A stretch of 64,000 bases of DNA from the NCBI GenBank assembly GCA_035582835.1, contig JAYKAV010002109.1:4223797-4287796 (forward strand), written 5' to 3'. Positions 26,801 to 38,200 of this stretch are shown here, in pieces. Source of the stretch: Phoebastria nigripes (Eukaryota; Chordata; Aves; Procellariiformes; Diomedeidae). Numbering within the stretch: position 1 is the stretch's first letter; the number at the start of each line of letters is the position of its first letter. A program made the position numbers and the translations under genes. The notes below the pieces were generated by a model. The model was not told the origin of the DNA. It made no database searches and saw nothing but the letters and a program-made list of their open reading frames with translations.

Positions 26801-29260
26801 TACTGATTATCTTCAGTTTCTTTAGTACANTCCATACCATCTCTCTCAGATATCTTTAGTTTACATCAAACTAATCAAGATGCAATAGAAAGAAAAATAA
26901 GCATTTGAGACCTGCTTCTGAAACCTGCAGGCCCAGCTGAGACACAGAAATGTCTACCCTCACTAAGCAAACTATTATTCATAACATCTGCCTATCTCGT
27001 GCAATGTGAGTTCCTGTCACTCATCATTGACATGTCTCTATACTAGGACTGAAATCCTAACAGTACATTATTATCTTTCATGAGAATATGCTAATTCTTT
27101 TTGTATCACTATGTATGCTGATATACAGTATCCTTTGACATTGACATGTTCTAGTGTGATATATTAATTCAAGAGAAAAAAAAAAAAAGAATATGCAAAG
27201 GCACTGGTAAAGGCACCATACATCTGGCAAAAATTGATTAAAAGCATGAAATTATTCTCCCAATAAAATTATTCTCCCAATATGACAATAGAATTTTTAC
27301 CATTGATCTCAGTGGTGCCAAGATTCCACCAGATGTCTAGATTTTGGGTCATTAATTAATAGCAAGGTACAATACTAGCTATGTTATTCTGTGTCAAGTA
27401 AAATTTTTAAAGGCTTTCTATTTCCCTTTAATTTCTATAGAACACTTTTTGACTTACTAGCAAAATAANTTCTCTCTAATTCAGTTATTATGATTGTGTA
27501 TATTATCAGATCACACTACACAAATATTTCTGCCAGTATTTTCAAGCAGCAAGTGACCATAATCATATATACTTGACATGCGTAATTATAACACATTCTT
27601 TTTCAGCTAAGAATGAGTAGGTGGGACTCTCACAGTATGTCTTCTCATTATATTTTCTATAATAGATTACTACTTTTTTTTAATATTTGACTTCTCTGCC
27701 CTTCACTGATGTCCTCAATGATTTCCTCCACCAAGCATTTTACTACTTCACCCCACCCTAATTAATTCTTAACTTTAAATTCTCCATCGACCCTAATTTA
27801 ACCCTCCATAGATACAAAAGCTTTGAAAAAAATCCTCAGTGAGAGAGTGTTTGCCAGATAGCTTTTCTTCAAGCTTTTGCAGCTTTAAATCTGATTACAC
27901 AAAATACTGAACCAAATACTGCATGGAACAGCACTATGTATTGTTGTATTACAATAGCAATGTCACTTTTCCAAGTACTATTGGGCTCCAACAAATTCAC
28001 AAAATTAGACTCCAAGTGTGGAGATGCTGGGTACCTGCAGTTTCACTTTCAGCGATGAGACTTCGCAAGCAGCTAGTCATCTGATGCACACCTCCCAGGA
28101 TCAGGCACTGAGAGTCTACTGTAAATTCCNTTCTTTTTTCTTTCACTCGCCAAAAGAATCCTCCTCCTCCAGCATATGTGTAAGCAGAGATACAGAAGGA
28201 AAAGTATTTGACTCCAAAACTTCAGTGAACAGATTTCTAGTTTTATTTAGTTATCTTTAAGAAAAAGAAAAAAAAAAAAAGTCCCTCAGGTTGTGGCTGT
28301 ATGCAAGGCACTTAAGTCGAGAACAGCTGAGATAGACACAGTACGGTTAAAATTATAGCATGGACAAGAAAAAGACATCATCCTGTTTCTTTCTCACATT
28401 ATGACTTAACTGAAAAAAGCTTTGACAACATCAATGACTATAAAGTATTCTTTACTCTGCATTTAATATTTTTTTAACCAGTGTATTCAATGCAAACAGC
28501 TGAACTCCTGTAAAGAGCTTGACCACAGAGAATCAATGCATTTATTTGCACTCTCTCTCAGCAGAGCTAGCTTCAAACCTGCTGGACTGCTAACAACCGT
28601 GGTCTTCTATGTGCTGAATTCCCATCACAAGATATACACTTGAACAGCAAAGGCAAGGGGTGTAAGTGAACAACAGTAAATTGACAGATCCTAAGTGATA
28701 CCAGTAATTCTAGACTTATTTTGCAGTTAAATCAAAATCCCAGTAATGCTGAAGGACACTGATAGCGTTTTTTGGCTCCAGTTCCACGTACCTTCAATGA
28801 CCCTCAGTTCAATGGACGCAATACTCACCACTAACATACTTACATATTATAAATCAATTTATTGATAAATGAGCAGTATTCATTAATTATAAGCAAAATT
28901 TCAAGCCCTGTTCCATCTAGGCAAAGTCGTTAGTCCGAGTCTTTTAGTTTTTAAGCTATGAAGTTTAAGAGTCTTTAAATATTGTGCTTGATTATTGTAG
29001 TCTGGTTTTCAATGACAAGAATCAAAAAAGCATGATGCTAGACCGTAACTTGCCTATTAATCAGTTTAGTCTGATCAGAAAGACCATCTTAAATGGTTTC
29101 ATGGCTTAAAGCAGACATTTAAAATTTATTGAGGTTCTTTAATGTGGAATTAAGAATATTAAAGCAACAATGAGAAAAAGGGACAATCCCAGGTAGTGAT
29201 AGAGACACAGGTCTGTGTTTACCGGAGACTAAATAACTACAAAAAGCCTCCTCCTATGTT
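23841..29260. other. AT-rich unique sequence
   Basis: No gene or large repeat recognised. Short features only: ATT-rich bases near 23939-23950, an A run at about 27178-27188, a 16-bp duplication at 27249-27281, and scattered homopolymers. The plus frame at 25911-26126 is hydrophobic, but it lies in pyrimidine-rich DNA, which favours hydrophobic codons by composition alone. Confidence 0.5.
27249..27281. repeat. 16-bp direct duplication
   Basis: aaattattctcccaat occurs at 27249-27264 and again at 27266-27281 with one base between. Recent local duplication; no function apparent. Confidence 0.9.
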
Positions 29261-29467
29261 AGAATCATAGAATCGTTAAGGTTGGAAAAGACCTCTAAGA
29301 TCATCGAGTCCAACCGTCAACCCAACACCACCATGCCCACTAAACCATGTCCCTAAGCGCCTTGTCTACACGTCTTTTAAATACTTCCAGGGATGGTGAC
29401 TCAACCACTTCCCTGGGCAGCCTGTTCCAATGTTTAACCACTCTTTCAGTAAAGAAAATGTTCTTAC
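29261..29467 (-). mobile_element. CR1 LINE 3' fragment, relatively young
   Basis: The segment starts agaatcatagaatcg, the complement of the CR1 tail built from ATTCTATG units. It continues with the antisense blocks ggttggaaaagacctctaag, gatcatcgagtccaacc, cttttaaatacttccaggg and cctgttccaatg. The 3' end of the element is therefore at 29261 and the element is 5'-truncated near 29467, as is usual for target-primed insertion. Divergence is low compared with the CR1 copies at 13.2 and 21.8 kb. The variant resembles those I remember from neoavian genomes; naming a subfamily would need a repeat-library search. Confidence 0.93.
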
Positions 29468-31835
29468 TGGCTCAAATAAAACCCAGCCAAAACAAACAAN
29501 GAAACAAAAAGGAATAGCTGTCATACTAAGGGAAGGAAAAAAGTAACATCTCTCTAACTAAAACCCAGGTAAGCAAAGACACACTACCCTTTTAAAGAGA
29601 TAAATAATAAAGCATCCACTTTTGGAACCATATAGGCTCTACTCTGGAGTTGCATGAGTCAATTATCAATGCTCACCTCAGGGCAATACAGATATATGTA
29701 AAATTAAAACATGGTGATTTCAGCAGCACAAAGAAAGTTTTGTTTACATCAAACAAGACTTTTTCGCTGAGCAGGGACTCATACAATAACAGGCTATCTA
29801 GACTAGAGGAATCAATTCATTATTGAAGATATTTGTACTATATAAAGGATTCAATCTAGATTGCGTTCAGCAAATGTTTTGCTTTCACTGAATGTACAGC
29901 ACTTGATACCCTCATTACAGTTGTAATATTATTACAATGATGTCTTTTTATTATGATTTAACATCCTTTATAAATTTTAACACAAACAAGTACTTAGTTT
30001 ATTAAAAAAAAAAAAAAAAAAGGTAATTTACCACATGCCCACAAGAAGCCACTTTTCAGAACATCTTTCCTACCCTTTCTGCCACACTATAAATTATACA
30101 CATTTACTATAATCCTGCTTGATTTACAATCTCTGTCATTCCTGAATTTAACCTGTTGTACAAAAACATGCAGTTGGAATTAGAGATAGCTTTTGAATGG
30201 TATTTTAAGGACCTCGGAATCAATCAAAAAAAACCCAAAACAAAACCAACCAGCTATTAAGTCTACATAACTTAACCTATATCCAAAGTTAGAGTTCAAC
30301 CCACACCTAAGGGAAAGACAGAAATGTTTTGCTCCCAATTTGTTCACTGGGCACTGTCATATTTTGTATAATATCTGATTCTTTCAGAAATGACATTTTC
30401 ATGTCATAAAATCTAATTCATAGGCACTTTCAAGTGCTATTTTTAGAGATAACATCCAAGACTAATGAATGCAATACACTAAGAAGTTAATAAGACTAAG
30501 AAGTCAATATGAAGTTAAATCAAGCTGTCTTGTCTCTCTGTTCAAGTCATTCTTTTCTTGACAATAATACACAATACCAGCAATACTCCTCATATGAAAG
30601 TTTATAACCCTTATCTTTGTCTGAAGTGTGCTTTCACTTAAAACAATATTTACCATTGACTTAAAAACAAAGAGTTCTCCTGTGAAGGGTAGTGTGTATT
30701 TCTGTGTAGTTATCCTGAACCATCAGATCTGTGTGTGTATGTACCATTGTGCAGCTGATACAACCAACATCAGATTAGTCACATTTGCTGTGACTTTAGA
30801 GTCAATCTTTTAATCCTTTTGGAGGAGAACACCAGGCTGAATAAAGAAAAATACTGTTCTGGGCTCATTTCGGTCTTTCACCTTTTACAGCTTTGTCCTC
30901 ACATTTTCTGTGAGTTTTCACCTTTTCTCCCATTCCACCAGAAACTTTTGTTACACATTTTTTAGTTTTTATCCCCAAATGACTTCAAAAAAACTGAATA
31001 CAAATATTCTTTTACTACAAGCCCCTTCTCTGCAATAAAAACAAAAAGTGAAGTAGCTCTGCCTCATTTACCCCCCCATGGCTCAGACAGGTTTGTGGGC
31101 TTCTTTCCTCATGAAAACTAAGGTCAAGGGTCTTTAATGCTTTCTTTACCATTTATCTTGCAAGTCTTGCTGACTGCATGTAGGAATGTTAGTGTTTTTG
31201 TACACCTTCCTGTAAAGATTTGTTATACAGACTGCAAAACATTTAACAAAAGCTGTTAAGCTTTTGATGTGTCAGATTTTAAGGAAAAGCATTTTCAACA
31301 CTCTGAAAAATTAAATGAATAGCAAACAATATATTTCCTATGGATAATCTTCTAATGCATCTTGCACCAGTGTTTTCTACTCTAGTATGGCTTAACAAGC
31401 CATCCCTCTGAAATTGCCTTAAACTTGCATAAAAGAATTACAGCTATAGGCAGATAAACTTTTAAATGAACTTAATTTGGCTAAATATAAGCACATTTAC
31501 TTTTGTCTCATAAAGAATCAGTCAACAAAATTATACTATGGAGTCAGGAAATAACAAATAAACTGATCCTTGTGGAATTTTTTTTCCCCTAAATATTTCC
31601 AGGACATTTCAAGTACATTAATATTCATTGAATTCAATTCAACTTTTTTTTTTTTGGTCCAACATTGGGAATTTTCTCATCCGTTATCATCACACAAAAT
31701 AGACATCCTGATGACTTCCATTAACTGATTCGGTGGCAAAAAATATTTATTTGCTCAATAGGCATGTCACTTTTCAGGGTGTAGTCATCTTTTCGGAGGT
31801 GGATGCATGCAAGATCACCAACCACAGCGGGCTAT
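29468..31835. other. AT-rich unique sequence
   Basis: No gene recognised. Contains an A run of 18 (30004-30021), a 17-bp imperfect tandem duplication (ctaagaagt units, 30479-30512) and a T run near 31646-31658. Nothing else stands out. Confidence 0.5.
31831..31835 (+). repeat. Possible target-site duplication of the solo LTR, left copy
   Basis: gctat lies directly before the LTR and gatat (32362-32366) directly after it: five bases with one mismatch. This suits a 5-bp duplication that has since mutated, but five bases with a mismatch is weak evidence. Confidence 0.4.
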
Positions 31836-32075
31836 TGTCCTGGTTTCAGCTGGGATAGAGTTAATTTTCTTCCTAGTGCTGTGTTTTGGATTTAGTATGA
31901 GAATAATGTTGATAACACACTGATGGTTTTAGTTGTTGCTAGGTAGTCTACTAGTCAAGGACTTTTCAGCTTCCCATGCACTGCCAGGTACACAAGAAGC
32001 TGGGAGGGAGCATAGCCCGGACAGCTAGCCCAACTGGCCAATGGGGTATTCCATACCATATGATGTCATGCTCAA

Positions 32076-32085
32076 TATATAAATA
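32076..32085 (+). promoter_or_regulatory. TATA box of the solo LTR
   Basis: tatataaata, followed by a GC-rich stretch (aggaggcgtgg), sits in the expected U3 position about 240 bp into the LTR. It is predicted from motif and place only. Confidence 0.55.
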
Positions 32086-32179
32086 GGAGGCGTGGTCCAG
32101 GAAGTAGCGATCGCTGCTAGGGTATCGCTCAGCGGGTGGTGACCAATTGCATTGTGCATCACTCATTTTGTATATTCTA

Positions 32180-32209
32180 TCATTATTATTACTATTATTA
32201 TCATTATTT
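32180..32209. repeat. Imperfect (ATT)n tract within the LTR
   Basis: ATT units interrupted by ACT and ATC. It lies between the TATA box and polyadenylation signal and is part of the LTR type, not a later insertion. Confidence 0.7.
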
Positions 32210-32228
32210 TCCCTTCCTTTTCTGTTTT

Positions 32229-32234
32229 ATTAAA
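32229..32234 (+). terminator. LTR polyadenylation signal (ATTAAA)
   Basis: ATTAAA within ttattaaactgtcttta; the same motif is kept in the decayed copy of this LTR type at 56909-56914. Confidence 0.5.
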
Positions 32235-35200
32235 CTGTCTTTATCTCAATCCACGAATTTCACTTTTTTTTCCCGATTCTCTCCCCCATCCCACTGAGGG
32301 GAGGGGGGAGTGAGCGAGCGGCTGCGTAGTGTTTGGCTGCCTGCGGGGTTAAACTACAACAGATATATCTCCCACAGACCCACAAAGCAAATAGCATCAG
32401 CAATGAGCCACCAATAGTATTCTTCCACTTCCTTCACTGTCAAGTTTGTTCAAGCATGTTATATCTGCATGATCTCTTCTCCATTTCAGCTGTCCAAAAC
32501 AAATGGTTAAAATGAAAAGCAGGCTTTCACCTCACTTAAAAATGCATACAGAACTAGAAGGGGCATCCCAATGGCTCAGCTGGAGTCCTGAAGAGCTATT
32601 TCCATATGGAAATACAAAATACTGATGTTAGTGAAGCTCAAAATCCAAGTTTGTGTTTCTTAGCTATTTAATAATTTCTCACAGGCTTCATTAGAAACAG
32701 GATTGGGAAAAAAAGGACTATTGAAATGTGACACACAAAACTGTTCTTAGAAGTACTAATCACACATCCATAACAGGATACATGACAAATGATTTGGTAG
32801 GATGTCAGAAAAAAGAACATCACAGCTAACTTCCTATTGACCTAGAATATGTTATTTTCCAACAGAAAACAGTATGAGCAGTAATTTTAAGTCAAGTTGA
32901 CAGATCTAAGTTCAAATCATCACAAACTTCAGAAACAAGTATTTAAGGGTTCTATCAAATAGCCTCAAGAGCTCTTATGCACCTTCATCCCTTTTCCACT
33001 CAACAAATACACTAAGGGAAAATGCTCATAAAAAAGCCTTAAATCTGCACATTCTACTGGTAAAAAAAAAAGTCATAAGGATAAAAGTGTCAAAACTAGC
33101 CTGAGGTCTGGCAGCTGACAATAACAACCTGTAGTGAAGTCAGTTGGGAAGCTCTCCAGAATCATTCTGGGAAAGTACACTCATTTTAAAATGGCAATTC
33201 ACCCTAACTTTAGCCATCTAGCTAGTCATACCAGTAGCTGGAAATATTTATTGCACAACAAAAAATAAACAAGATTTTACTTAAACCAACATAAATCATT
33301 GAGAACAGTGAAGCTACCATTCATGCATGTGATCCCACTATCAGATGTACGATTTTTCTGATGAAATGGGGCTTACCTTCCTAATGACTTGTCAGGTGCT
33401 CCATGGTTCTGTCTTATCTGAAATTTCACCCTTTGGACTGGTTGCAAAAGCATCTAATAGATTTTAATAAAGTCAACCTTCTTTGTGTGACAGCTCTTCC
33501 TTCCTAAAGATCAGCACCTTTGCAGCATGCTTGTTATGTTATTAATTTGTTAGCATTGCTATTCATAAATAAACCAATCTCTTTCACACAGCTGTATAAA
33601 CCACCACAAATAAAACAATAAACAGATGGTAGAGCGCAGTCTAAATGTTTTGGTTCAGCTATTATACATGTAGCTATCTCCATACTACATCCCCAGCTTC
33701 AGATGTCCCATAAAATCAAAAGGGGTTATTTCTAATTTTAAAAATATTGTGTCTGCAACTGCCTATAGTCTAGAAAGTTGAAGTGCAGTGCCCACATGCT
33801 CCCTGCGCAACCGCTCGTTCATCATATGAGAAGAAAGTTCCCAGTTGTTTACCCTCTTAAGAGGCAGGAAGGAGTAGTTTACATTGACATTCTGCAAGAT
33901 TTATCTTATTTTATCTCTTTTTAATACCATGTTACTGTCCCTGTAAAAGAAAAGAAAGGCCCCCAAACACCGGGACAAAATATGGGAAATACAAGTACTG
34001 TTTTCTACCTGGCAGTAAAGCCAAAGCAAAGGAAACCAAACCCTTATATCTTTTGCTTCATTTCTTAAGACAACATGTATGGATGTTGCCTTCTCTTCCT
34101 TGCTAATTCCCATATCCATGCAAAATCACCAATCCAAATATGATTCCGCTAAATACAATAGAGAAACGGTACTCTATCTCTTCTTCCTTTCCTTTCCGTG
34201 TAACGCAGACAGCTCTGTAGCAGAATAATTAACCATGTGTTAACCAGCTCCCGTGACACACCAGAATGTGAAATATGATTATTCACGCTAGAAATATAGA
34301 ACTGTGCAGTTGACATGGAACACATACTTGAACTGGTAGCCTTTTTGTATGTAAAACATCCAAAGGGAACTTAGTGCCTTAGGAATAAGGTTCTGAAACA
34401 AGTGGGAGATAGCACCCTTAGAGTTCTCTAAGGAGCTCACCTTACTTCTTTGCAATAGCAGACTCACCCTTCTAAATGAATGGACATAAAACTCAAAATC
34501 CATTCAAGATCCTAAGTTTTCAGAGCCTTGCTATCTTCTTGCTGTGTTTTTGTGTTTTTATTATTTTTATTATTGTTTTTAGAAAGAAGTAAGGCTGTAA
34601 GTAGGGGTGAGGGAGCCATTGTAATAAGAGCACATCAGTTTCAGATTACAAAGCTTGCCCATGATGACAAAAGAGAAAACTCCATTTCAGCCGGATTTCT
34701 TTATGCTAACACAAACCCCCAAGACAAAGAGACTTAAATATACACAATTAGAGAAAGAATATGATGCTATTATCCTAATTTGAAAATGAAGCTGTCAATA
34801 AAAAGGAAAAACAAATGGGATAAAATCAGAGCAAGAAACAATAAATGAGCTCTGTGTTTATATTTTCATCTGCTCTCCTCTATGGTAAGAAGGGTGAGAA
34901 TTTATTTTATTGCAGCTAGAAGACTTTGATAAAAGTGTTACACTTTATCACATTCTCCTTCTCTAACTAAGAGATCATTCTACTGTTTTAAATAACTCAT
35001 TTTTCTCAGGTCTCCCCCCTCTACAAATTCCTTACCCTAAAAGTTCCTAACAGCTGCAGATATAAATGGACATACAGAACTTTCTACTTNAATATGGATG
35101 ACCAAGTCTTCACTGTGTTCTGTGCCAACCTACTATGGGCAGCTTTTAGTTATGCATTACTTTACATAAAGTGAATCTACATAAAAGAGAACAGTGATAA

Positions 35201-38200
35201 GAGACATAAAACAAAAATGCAGCAATAGAGAATGTGAATTACAGATCTTTGTCCTCCTAGGTGCCACCTTATTGGCTAACTATTTTGTGCTCCACAGCTT
35301 ACCCATTAACCCCCTGAAAATACTGTGTAATAAGGAATTAGCTTTGTGTTTGCCACCAATTACTGCAAGCTGGGAGCAGAAGCCAGTCAGCAAAATCTGT
35401 GGGTTTTTTGAAAGGAAAAGCAGAATTGCAATGGTCTTCTGCCTTCCTGAGATTAGCTGAATCAATTCAGCTAAGACCTTTTATCAAGGTTACCTTAAAA
35501 AAACCCCAAAAAAACAACAAAAAAACCACACACCAAAAAAACCACCAACAAAAAAACCAAACAAAAACCCAACAACATTGGCTCATACTGGATTTACAGC
35601 AGTTTGTCTGCAAAACCAAAGTTAACTTTACATCAGGTATTTGTAAGGAGGTATTTAGCATGCCTACTGGTTGCCTGCACCACGCGTAAGCATCAATATT
35701 GGGCAAGCCTGCCACAAGCAGACAATTAAAAACATCGCAAACTTGCAGGATCAGCTTACTGTCATCTTAACATTTTAGAGAGATCTGGGTTTGTGCCTGG
35801 TCAGCGCTTTGCTAATTAACTGTATTCCGACTATTCTGCAGAAATGATATTTTAGCTTGTAAAGTATCAGATGAGTATTATGGTCAAATAAACTTACACT
35901 GCAAAATTGTAAAGTCAGTGTCAGTCTGTTGCATCTTACCCTTAAAACGCTCAGAAGAGGCCAAAATGTTGATTATATCAATATTATGCACATTCTCAAT
36001 ATGAAGCATTTGTACATGTACTGGAGTTTATATGTATTTCAGTATTTGAACACCCGATGTAGTCTCAAACCAAGAAGATGAAAATACAGGTGCCTATTAA
36101 GATACCTTTAATGAATATCTAAGGACTAAGATGTGATCAATCCAACTTTCTCCAGGTTTCTCTAAAAAACTTGTAGTCTGTTCACTTAAAAAGGAAGATG
36201 CCTTGTGCTCATAACTCCATGTAATTCACAAGCTAAAAAGCAGTATTCACTGGACCAGTGCTTGAAGCAGGCTCTTCAGGACAGTTCTTACTAAAGCCTG
36301 ATGGTTTTTGCTGCTTCTTCTAGTTTATTGACTTAGAACACAGGTCAATACATGAGATACGGCTATTCTTCTCCTTTACCTGATATAGCCTCTTGACATA
36401 TTGTAGTCTAATTGTAAAATAATTCTTTGTCACATTGAGAGTGCTTACTGGATTTATCTATTAGGGTTTTGTGCTACAAATTTAGAATAAAAGACAGCCA
36501 AAACAATCTTTGTGGCAAGCTCGTGCATTCATTGAAAGCAAAAACAAAACCCTGACACAACACAGGGGCTGGAAGCTGAAAGGTAAATTATGCTTGCTGT
36601 GTTTTTCTGAATTGAATCCTGCCTGTATGATCAGCAGCATTCAGACTCCTGGCAGCGAAGTCTCCAAAGAAGAAGGAAAACAAGGCAGGTGGCTTTAAAG
36701 GAAGCACAGAAAAACATACTAAATAAAAATTCCGGTTGAGAAGTGAAATTGGTTAAATTGCCTACAGCACGTCTGTGGAGGAAAAGGGTCTACACAGATT
36801 TTCCGACTTGGAGGGGTGGAGAGAAAAGCATTGCAGAGCATGAAAAGCACATGCATGCACGGAAGACTTGTTCATTATAGACAATTTCTTTATAGATGTT
36901 CTGTTTTGGAAACGGACAGAATGAGGGACACAGTAAAGAAACCAGTGAGAGTGAAGGGGTGTACTTGAAGGCATCAATCAGCAAAAGATTCAGCTGATAG
37001 CCATGAACACAAGAAGAATAAACTGCATGGGGGCAGTAGATACAGCATCGTCTTGTCCTGAAAGCAAGGATTCAGAAACAGTCATAGACCTTCAATGGGA
37101 TGACACAGCTGTAAGATGTCCCCATCAGAGAGTTCACCCAATACACAGGAGTCATTCCTGCTTCATCATTACTAGTCACCAGGAGCTTCAAAATATTCAA
37201 GATTGGATTAATCATGAATTTTTAAAAGTTTGTAATTTGAGGGTGGGAGGAGTAAGCAGAGTTCAAAAATAGCTACAGAAGAAAAAAGAACAGCTGCTCT
37301 TTACAGTTACTCAAAAAAAAAAGGAAATGCATTCTGAAACGCAGCTGTTTGTCTGTGAATTAAACTCAGCATTGACTCAGACACTTATCTCAGATTGCTA
37401 GTCCAGGCTTTAACGCATGTCCCCATCTGAGAGCATTTGTTCCTATCAAAATGGATGGAACCAAGGAGCCCGAATTGCTTAAGCAGCTTGGACGGTCTCA
37501 GCCTAACTATCTTTTGAACAGGCAAACTGTTCCTTCCTCAGTAGTGTAATATGGCCTTCCTTTTTCACAGAACTGTGGTTTGTTTCCCTCAGATATCAAG
37601 ACCATTTTTCAAATATTAGAATTTTAAAACTCTATCTTCTGGGCACCATAAAAATGTCAATCTTGGGGTAAGGCATAAACTGACCAATTTGTCTCTAGGC
37701 AATTCAACAGTACAGAAAGGGTATAATAAATGCCTAGAACGCAGTACATGAGACAAAATATAGTTAAGAACAGACCACTGAACTTCTCAGATTTGCTTTT
37801 TCTTCTGCAAAATTTCATTACAGATCATGTAGTAAAGATAATGCTTAAACATGTATTGGAAATCATATGCTAATTTAATCTTTGACACTCACAAAGGGTC
37901 GATCTCTTCAGAATGGAGACACTACTTTAGAGACAAGAAAAGCTTTAGGCTAGACCTGCAATTCAGGTGTAACCAGGTGTATCCAGTTTCATTTTAAAAA
38001 GACCCAGAACCCTAACTTGTGTAGTTCACAGACATACCTTTCTTTATTAGCCTGACTTCTTTGGTACTCTTTTCTTATGTTTGGCCTGTAATATGTTACA
38101 TCATCATCACTAAATATTTTAAAAATGCCTCTCAACAGATCACTGTGCAAAAACAAGCTTAGGTGCTATACAGTAAGAATACAAAACTTGTATTCCTTAG

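Larger units (their letters stand above)
31836..32361 (+). mobile_element. Solo LTR of an endogenous retrovirus
   Basis: A 526-bp unit starts tgtcctggtttcagctggg and ends ggttaaactacaaca, with the TG...CA ends of an LTR. Inside, in order, are a catgctc-TATA segment (tatataaata), a short AT-rich trinucleotide tract, ttattaaactgtcttta with a polyadenylation signal, and ccccatcccactgaggg followed by a G-rich block. I recognise the sequence as a common avian ERV LTR type but do not assign a library name. Neither side shows a primer-binding site, polypurine tract or gag/pol/env sequence, so it is a solo LTR left after LTR-LTR recombination. The near-match gctat/gatat at its borders suggests a 5-bp target duplication. 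Confidence 0.9.

Noticed and set aside
31966..32166. 66-codon minus-strand frame
   Set aside because: Antisense within the solo LTR; no domain.
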